64,000 nucleotides of DNA. Source: Fibrobacter sp. UWB11 (GTDB lineage Bacteria; Fibrobacterota; Fibrobacteria; Fibrobacterales; Fibrobacteraceae). Position numbers and translations under genes: made by a program. The stretch lies in the NCBI RefSeq assembly GCF_900143015.1, contig NZ_FSRT01000002.1, positions 682,001 through 746,000 on the forward strand. The letters are read 5' to 3'. Positions 59,297 through 64,000 of the stretch are shown here, piece after piece (within the stretch, counting starts at the first letter, position 1; the number at the start of each line of letters is the position of its first letter). The notes under the pieces were generated by a model. That model was given only the letters and a program-made list of their open reading frames with translations. It was not told the DNA's origin and searched no databases.

Positions 59297-60118
59297 TTAT
59301 TTCGTTATAAAATAATCTTCGGGGTTGACGGGGACACCATTTACGCGAATTTCGTAATGCAAGCCAAGACTCGACTGGAGACCACTTTTTCCAATAATTG
59401 CAATCGGGTCACCACGACGAACTTTAGCGCCTTGTTTCAAAAGCGTTTCGCCAAGATGCGCATAAAACGTCTTCACATGTTCCATGTGCTCAATCTTCAT
59501 GGTCAATCCGAAACCGCGATGTTTGCGAACTTCAACGACCGTCCCGCCGCCAGTTGCGTAAACCGTATCGCCTTCTGCAGCTAGAAAATCCACACCTCTA
59601 TGCGGAAGTTCCTGGTCGGTAAACGCATCGAACACCATCTCGAAACGGCTCTTGATATCATGATGATTCTTGAGCGGATGAAGCACCGGAACGCGCGCCG
59701 CAAGCGCAGAATCTCTTTCCAAAATATTCAACGTTTTGCGAAGCGTCGCTCTCATTTCAGGCAAATTCTTTTTCGGAGAACCATCGTCTTCTGAGCCACC
59801 TTCAAGAGTGAACCCCAACCCGCCAAGTTTCATGGAACTATCGCGGACCATGCGCGTTTCTTCAATCTTCAAAATTGTCGTATCGACCACCGTTCGGATT
59901 TTCTTGATTTCATCCTTGATAACCGAATTTTGGTGATAGACGTCCATCAAGTTGCCGTTCGACAAGTTCTCCACAATCTGAAACGGCGAGAACATAATAA
60001 AACCCAAAATCGCACAAATAGTTAGAACAACATAAATTACAACTTTACGGACAGAGAACGTTATATCGCGCCCTTTGGTATCCTGGTTCGGATAAATGTG
60101 CACCTCAAGTTTTTTCAC
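59297..60118 (-). CDS. M23-family (LytM-type) membrane-anchored peptidase-like protein
   Basis: This 273-aa protein has a short cytoplasmic start, one membrane helix (KVVIYVVLTICAILGFIMFS), a coiled region and a C-terminal LytM domain. The zinc motif HRGVD (about residue 172) and the YAHL motif are present. The last motif, normally HLHYE, reads GLHYE, so the first histidine is missing. Peptidases of this group cut peptidoglycan crossbridges and guide cell shape and division; loss of that His may make it a non-enzymatic activator. Its start overlaps the small gene upstream by 14 bases. Confidence 0.85.
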   Translation of the reverse strand: MKKLEVHIYPNQDTKGRDITFSVRKVVIYVVLTICAILGFIMFSPFQIVENLSNGNLMDVYHQNSVIKDEIKKIRTVVDTTILKIEETRMVRDSSMKLGGLGFTLEGGSEDDGSPKKNLPEMRATLRKTLNILERDSALAARVPVLHPLKNHHDIKSRFEMVFDAFTDQELPHRGVDFLAAEGDTVYATGGGTVVEVRKHRGFGLTMKIEHMEHVKTFYAHLGETLLKQGAKVRRGDPIAIIGKSGLQSSLGLHYEIRVNGVPVNPEDYFITK

Positions 60119-60389
60119 TAGGACCTTCGGCTTTGTTCAGTTTCTGTTCAAGTTCGGCGATCTGCTTTTTGATTTCGAAAATAGCCCCCACGGCCTCGAC
60201 CGTAGACGGGTCATCCTTGATGGAATCGAGACGGCCTTCCTGAATGGCCTCGTAAACATGTTGTCCGAGCAACTGGAACTTGGCCTTGAGCTTAGACTCC
60301 ACCATCGACAATTCAACACGCGAAAGTACGTTAGACGCACAGTCCTTAGCCGTATTTTTCAGCTTATTTAGAGTATTTTCATTTATCAT
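60105..60389 (-). CDS. Small helical protein upstream of the M23 gene
   Basis: This 94-aa protein begins MINENTLNKLKNTAKDCASN and ends with a coiled-coil helix (AIFEIKKQIAELEQKLNKAE). It is soluble and has no signal peptide. The ATG at 60387-60389 is chosen because the longer frame would run across the divergent promoter and the small gene on the other strand. The 14-base overlap with the M23 gene implies a shared transcript and a possible functional link. Family unknown. Confidence 0.7.
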   Translation of the reverse strand: MINENTLNKLKNTAKDCASNVLSRVELSMVESKLKAKFQLLGQHVYEAIQEGRLDSIKDDPSTVEAVGAIFEIKKQIAELEQKLNKAEGPSEKT

Positions 60390-60407
60390 ATCATTCGACC
60401 TGCCTCT

Positions 60408-60436
60408 AAAATAGTAGATTTCTCGATATAAAACAA
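60408..60436 (-). promoter_or_regulatory. Possible promoter of the small helical protein-M23 operon
   Basis: On the minus strand TTGTTT (60431-60436) and TATTTT (60408-60413) are spaced by 17 bases. Each box matches four of six consensus bases. It lies in the 60-base divergent region, so the plus-strand small gene must share this space. Confidence 0.35.
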
Positions 60437-60449
60437 CGGAGAATTTCCT

Positions 60450-60599
60450 ATGAGTCGTAGCGATCGCAGAAGAGCAAAGCAAAACGTCAAAAAATTCGTA
60501 CCAAAGAAGTCTAATGCGCTGGATAAACGAGTTATCGTGGCCCTCGCAATCATCGTCGTTGTATTTTTCGTAGGAACCATGATCATCCAGAGGGGCTAA
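60450..60599 (+). CDS. Small single-helix membrane protein (49 aa) directly before dnaN
   Basis: The frame has a strongly basic start (MSRSDRRRAKQNVKKFVPKK) and one membrane helix (VIVALAIIVVVFFVGTMIIQ). A CGGAG box lies eight bases before the ATG. It ends 3 bases before the dnaN start, which suggests translational coupling. The basic cytoplasmic tail would face the nucleoid or membrane lipids. The family is not recognised. Confidence 0.7.
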   Translation: MSRSDRRRAKQNVKKFVPKKSNALDKRVIVALAIIVVVFFVGTMIIQRG

Positions 60600-60602
60600 T
60601 TC

Positions 60603-61724
60603 ATGAAGTTTACCATCCAAAAGAATGTATTGCAGGATGCCTTGCAGGCAGCGATTAGCGCCGTCCCGAACAAGTCCACCATTCAGATCCTCAACAACTT
60701 TTCACTCCGTCTCGAAGGCAACTTCCTCGAAGTGAGCGCCACCGACTTGGACCTCGGTATCAGGGTCAAGGTGGAAGTGCAGGGCGAACGTGATGGCGCA
60801 GTCGTCATCAACGCACGCAAGTTGTTCGACCAGGTGAAGAGCCTTGTGGACCCGAGCATCACGAACATTACTTTTGATGCACAGGATTACTTGGTCAAGA
60901 TCCAGTGGAGCGAACGCGGTAAAGCAAGCATTATCGGTTTTGATGCAAACGACTTCCCGCCGTTCCCGGAAATCGAAAATGGCGAAACGCTCAACATCGC
61001 CGCAAGCGAACTTGCATTCCTCGCCGAAAAGACCTTGTTTGCTACCTCTACCGATTCTACCCGCTTGAGCTTGAACGGCGTGTTCCTCGAAGCAAAGGAC
61101 GGCAAGATTTCCATGGTCGCTACCGACGGTCACCGTTTGGGCCGCGCAGCAATCGACCAAGAAGGCGCAGAACTTTCGAACGGCGTCATTATCCCGCACA
61201 AGGCTTTGCAGCACATTTTGCACATGGCCAAGGGCGATTCCACAGTCGAAGTCCGCACCTCTTCAACACACATCCTCTTTAACACCGGTTCTATCCAGGT
61301 GATTTCTAAGCTGTACGAAGGACCGTATCCGAGCTACCGCTCCGTGATCCCGACGCAGTTTGAACGCACCGCACAGGCCAACACTACGGAATTCCAGAAC
61401 AAGATCCGCAGCGTGATTTCTATGGCTAACGCACGCACACGCAAGATCCGTTTGCAGTTCGACGGCAACATCCTCGAACTCAGCGCCACGGACCCGGATG
61501 TCGGCGGCGATTCTCGCGAAGCACTCGCCATTACGCACAACGGCGAAGGCAGCTTCTGCATTGGCTTTAACGGCCAGTTCCTCGCAGAAATCCTCGGCAT
61601 GTGCAAGAGCGAAGAAGTCATCATGAAGATGAACAACCCGCTCGGCGCTTGCATCATCGAACCGGTTGGCGAAAACATGAACTTCTCGTTCTTGTTGATG
61701 CCGACGCACCTGACGGACAACTAA
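60603..61724 (+). CDS. dnaN: DNA polymerase III beta sliding clamp
   Basis: This 373-aa ring protein holds the replicative polymerase on DNA. The start MKFTIQKNVLQDALQAAISA and the three-domain layout fit: SATDLDLGIRVKVEV in the first, FATSTDSTRLSLNGVFLEAK and VATDGHRLGRAAI in the second, and EVIMKMNNPLGACIIEPV and a SFLLMPTHL end in the third, typical of the clamp peptide-binding face. dnaA is not next to it here; a tiny membrane protein gene precedes it. Confidence 0.97.
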   Translation: MKFTIQKNVLQDALQAAISAVPNKSTIQILNNFSLRLEGNFLEVSATDLDLGIRVKVEVQGERDGAVVINARKLFDQVKSLVDPSITNITFDAQDYLVKIQWSERGKASIIGFDANDFPPFPEIENGETLNIAASELAFLAEKTLFATSTDSTRLSLNGVFLEAKDGKISMVATDGHRLGRAAIDQEGAELSNGVIIPHKALQHILHMAKGDSTVEVRTSSTHILFNTGSIQVISKLYEGPYPSYRSVIPTQFERTAQANTTEFQNKIRSVISMANARTRKIRLQFDGNILELSATDPDVGGDSREALAITHNGEGSFCIGFNGQFLAEILGMCKSEEVIMKMNNPLGACIIEPVGENMNFSFLLMPTHLTDN

Positions 61725-61746
61725 CCGCAGTTCGGACAAATTTAAG

Positions 61747-61770
61747 GGCTCTCGAGAGAGAGCCTTTTTT
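61747..61770 (+). terminator. Rho-independent terminator of dnaN
   Basis: GGCTCTC and GAGAGCC pair around GAGA, followed by six T residues. It lies about 20 bases after the dnaN stop. Confidence 0.9.
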
Positions 61771-61918
61771 GTTGAAATGTATCTGTAGATGGGAATGCGG
61801 CAAGTTCAAACGGAACTGCGATTGCAAGAGGAAATGCCGCGAGATTCAATCGGGAATCGCCGCGAAAAGTTAATTGGGAACGCGTGAGAAAAACGCGCAC
61901 GTTTTGAACAAAGTAATT

Positions 61919-62641
61919 ATGTCAAGTCAAATACGCAAGAGAGTCAATAAAAAAATCACGAAAGCTATTCACGACTTCAACTTGATTGAAGACGGAGACC
62001 GCGTGCTCATCGCCACAAGCGGCGGCAAGGATTCTAGCGTTCTCTTGATGGAACTCGCCGCAAGACTCGGCAAATTCGGGCCCAAGTGCGAACTTGCCGC
62101 CATCCACATCCAAAGCGATTTTGCAGACAAGGCGCCCCGCGAATTTTTGCAGCGCATGGCAGAAGAATATCCGCAAGTGCCGTTCTACTTTAAGGATGTC
62201 GCCGTAGAAGCACGCCTCAAAGAAGGCCGCAAGCTCAACTGTTATTGGTGCAGCACGCAGCGCCGCACGGAACTCATCAAATTCGCAAGCGAAAACAACT
62301 TCAACAAGATTGCGCTCGGCCACCACATGGATGACATCGTCGAGACGCTTTTGATGAACATGCTGTACAAAGGCGAATTCAGCGGCATGCCGCCAATGGT
62401 GCCGTACGAGAAGTATCCGTGCAGCATTATCCGCCCGCTCTGCTACTGCGAAGAAAGCGAAATCATCGCCTACGCCGAAGACGCGGACATTCGCAAGTTT
62501 ACCTGCAACTGCGAATTCTCGAAAGCAAGCCACCGCAAAACCATCCGCGAAGAAATCAAAAGCCTAACGAAAGGAAGTTCCACGCTCAAAGCAAACTTGT
62601 TCGAAAGCATGAGAAATATCAGAATGGATTATTTGCTGTAA
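61919..62641 (+). CDS. TtcA-like tRNA 2-thiocytidine biosynthesis ATPase
   Basis: This 240-aa PP-loop enzyme adds sulfur to a tRNA base. It has the ATP pyrophosphatase motif LIATSGGKDSSVLLMEL near residues 30-46, the CxxC pair in NCYWCSTQRRTEL, the GHHMDDIVETLLMN motif and a third cysteine region in FTCNCEFSKASHR. These three cysteines probably hold an iron-sulfur cluster as in TtcA. It lies alone after dnaN. The ATG at 61919 is preferred to a TTG 45 bases upstream. TtuA-type relatives are an alternative. Confidence 0.85.
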   Translation: MSSQIRKRVNKKITKAIHDFNLIEDGDRVLIATSGGKDSSVLLMELAARLGKFGPKCELAAIHIQSDFADKAPREFLQRMAEEYPQVPFYFKDVAVEARLKEGRKLNCYWCSTQRRTELIKFASENNFNKIALGHHMDDIVETLLMNMLYKGEFSGMPPMVPYEKYPCSIIRPLCYCEESEIIAYAEDADIRKFTCNCEFSKASHRKTIREEIKSLTKGSSTLKANLFESMRNIRMDYLL

Positions 62642-62720
62642 GACTGCAGGAAACGCAAAAGGAACCGCGCCGGGAATGTGAATGCTTTGAGAACTGCGCG
62701 AGAAATGCGCGCGCCCGACA

Positions 62721-62748
62721 TTGTCATGCCCGCCTCCGAGCGGGCACC
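62721..62748 (-). repeat. Dispersed hairpin element (copy F)
   Basis: On the minus strand GCCCGCTCGGAGGCGGGC is followed by ATGACAA. It lies between the ends of the TtcA-like gene and the convergent FISUMP gene. The stem core matches the terminator after the XRE/ImmA-like gene at 27932. Confidence 0.5.
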
Positions 62749-62752
62749 TCCT

Positions 62753-63391
62753 TTATGGCGTTACACATCTTACGGATCGATAGTCCGCCTTCGCGAACGC
62801 GTTCAAGCTCGCCGCATCACTGCTGAACGACAAGAACAAGTAATATGCATTCGATTCAGGATTTTCAGCATCTTCCGTCGCACTCCAAAAGTACGCATAC
62901 CCACCAATACCATCGAACTTGCCTCCAGTAACTGTACCATCATCCGTTTTCAAAACTGCGCCGCGATAACCCGCCGGAAGCGCGTTGAATCCGAATTCAT
63001 CCGTGCCGTTTCCTTTCTTGAACCAACCATCTTTAGCCTTCAAAGCCGCGCCCGCATCGCCTTTGGACGACGCCACGCCATCCTTGAACATCTCCGCAAT
63101 AAGTTTTTCGAAATCCACTTTCGTCGGGAGGCGCCAACCCTCAGGGCAAACCGTTTTCGCCTCCGCCCATGTATAGAGCCTCCCCAGGCGCTTGCAATTT
63201 CGCGAGTCCCCATCCGGACAAACACTCGCCTCCGTTTTGTAATTCAGATTCTCCGCCATCCATGTGAGATCGCCAATCTTCACAACATCATAGCTCTGCC
63301 CGTCACGCGGATCCGTGAAAGACTCGGAACAAGCCGAGAGGAAGAAAGAAAGAGCGGCGATAGTGAAAGAGGTGTGGAATGGGATGCGCAT
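62753..63391 (-). CDS. FISUMP-domain lipoprotein (Fibrobacter succinogenes major paralogous domain)
   Basis: This 212-aa lipoprotein has the lipobox FFLSACSES and a FISUMP domain: DPRDGQSYDVVKIGDLTWMA, AENLNYKTEA, GRLYTWAEA, CPEGWRLPTKVDFEKLI, and the closing FWSATEDAENPESNAYYLFL and RSVRCV. This domain is strongly expanded in Fibrobacter surface proteins and supports the genus assignment. Four cysteines in the domain may form two disulfides. Function of the domain is unknown, but surface location is likely. Confidence 0.92.
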   Translation of the reverse strand: MRIPFHTSFTIAALSFFLSACSESFTDPRDGQSYDVVKIGDLTWMAENLNYKTEASVCPDGDSRNCKRLGRLYTWAEAKTVCPEGWRLPTKVDFEKLIAEMFKDGVASSKGDAGAALKAKDGWFKKGNGTDEFGFNALPAGYRGAVLKTDDGTVTGGKFDGIGGYAYFWSATEDAENPESNAYYLFLSFSSDAASLNAFAKADYRSVRCVTP

Positions 63392-63514
63392 AGGGAGAAT
63401 TTAAAATATTTTAATTCACTATTTTTCTATCACCATATATTTTTGATTACTTGTAAAGTAGAATCCACCACCATTGGGATATGGATAAAAGAGAACATAG
63501 ATTACATCAATAAG

Positions 63515-64000
63515 CTATTTCTTCTTCAACGCACAAATTTGTTTGACAATATTTTTTACAACTTCCATATCTGTATCTTCATTGAAACGAAGCGCGTATT
63601 GAGCAGACGGCCATTGTCTATTGGATATGTCATACACCAAGCCCGATTCGTCTTTGATAGAACCCAATTTAACATTCAAAACCATTTCAATCCACCCGCT
63701 TTTAGGCCAAAGGCAAACAATATTGCAATGTTTTCCTTCACCCTTTTTAAATGCAACATACCTTTGCAAGGGTTTCGGTTTAATGGCATTATCAATAGAA
63801 AGAATTACATTGCTTATTTTATTGAATAACAAAGCAATCTCTGTTTTAGGCGGGAATAAAGATTCAACAGAATATTCTTCATCAGCAGGCTCTGGTTTAT
63901 CGGATTCGTTTACCTCATAGAGTTTTAGTTTGTCACTCCGACCATGCATTTGCGCTATTGCAGAAAGCATGTCATAGGCATCCCAAGGATCAATCTCAAA
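63515..64000 (-). CDS. Partial protein with DUF5655-like C-terminal domain
   Basis: The reading frame is open to the window edge (FEIDPWDAYDMLSAIAQMHG is the most upstream visible part), so the N-terminus is missing. The visible 160 residues end in a domain with LQRYVAFKKGEGKHCNIVCL, WPKSGWIEMVLNVKLGSI and a WPSAQYALRF then KNIVKQICALKKK tail. The pattern resembles DUF5655, found at the C-terminus of predicted transport, nuclease or restriction-linked proteins. The full gene is needed for a firm call. Confidence 0.55.
   Translation of the reverse strand, partial: FEIDPWDAYDMLSAIAQMHGRSDKLKLYEVNESDKPEPADEEYSVESLFPPKTEIALLFNKISNVILSIDNAIKPKPLQRYVAFKKGEGKHCNIVCLWPKSGWIEMVLNVKLGSIKDESGLVYDISNRQWPSAQYALRFNEDTDMEVVKNIVKQICALKKK

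Noticed and set aside
62678-63829. 383-aa plus-strand frame
   Set aside because: It overlaps the FISUMP lipoprotein in antisense and reads through the hairpin element and an AT-rich gap; composition is not protein-like.

Overview
The window is a bacterial chromosome segment from the genus Fibrobacter, most likely F. succinogenes or a close relative. Three things support this: two very large fibro-slime-domain secreted proteins, a lipoprotein carrying the Fibrobacter succinogenes major paralogous domain, and secreted SGNH esterases that end in type-IX-secretion-like sorting tails. No rRNA, phage, transposase or CRISPR array is visible.

Region 1 (1-11120, all minus strand) is a translation and transcription block. 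It reads tRNA-Thr(TGT), tRNA-Tyr(GTA), tRNA-Thr(GGT), tuf, rpmG, tRNA-Trp(CCA), secE, nusG, rplK, rplA, rplJ, rplL, rpoB and rpoC (cut by the window start). A strong sigma-70-type promoter lies at its head, and a hairpin with T-tracts separates rplL from rpoB.

Region 2 (11121-23060) starts with an AT-rich, repeat-littered gap. It continues with a YbgC-like thioesterase, rarA, three tandem paralogous DUF4153-like membrane proteins, and ahcY behind a good promoter and a structured GC-rich leader. A TonB/ExbD-like secreted protein, a small glycine-rich protein, apt and a cupin follow.

Region 3 (23060-36120) is accessory and envelope-related. It holds a VWA lipoprotein with an AraC-type regulator, a cytoplasmic SGNH hydrolase, an XRE plus ImmA/IrrE-like protein whose metal site is degenerate, a small outer membrane protein, murJ, a duplicated lipoprotein with one frameshifted copy, two paralogous secreted SGNH hydrolases, and an ABC-class P-loop ATPase.

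Region 4 (36120-47560) carries a PEGA protein, an LpoB-like lipoprotein and a COG3014-like lipoprotein, which look like a cell-wall synthesis module. An outer membrane protein, a two-component system, a phosphofructokinase, a TPR-like protein, a pair of palindromic repeats and pta follow.

Region 5 (47560-55800) contains the two fibro-slime proteins, probable surface proteins with shared architecture and shared upstream TTACGCA motifs. Region 6 (55800-64000) contains RNase G, a coiled-coil membrane protein, a HAD phosphatase, an M23-family protein overlapping a small coiled-coil gene, a tiny membrane protein directly ahead of dnaN, a TtcA-like tRNA thiolation enzyme, the FISUMP lipoprotein and a truncated gene at the edge.

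A short hairpin element ending in TGACAAA is dispersed in at least six intergenic sites. Function calls rest on motif recognition by eye. No database search was run.
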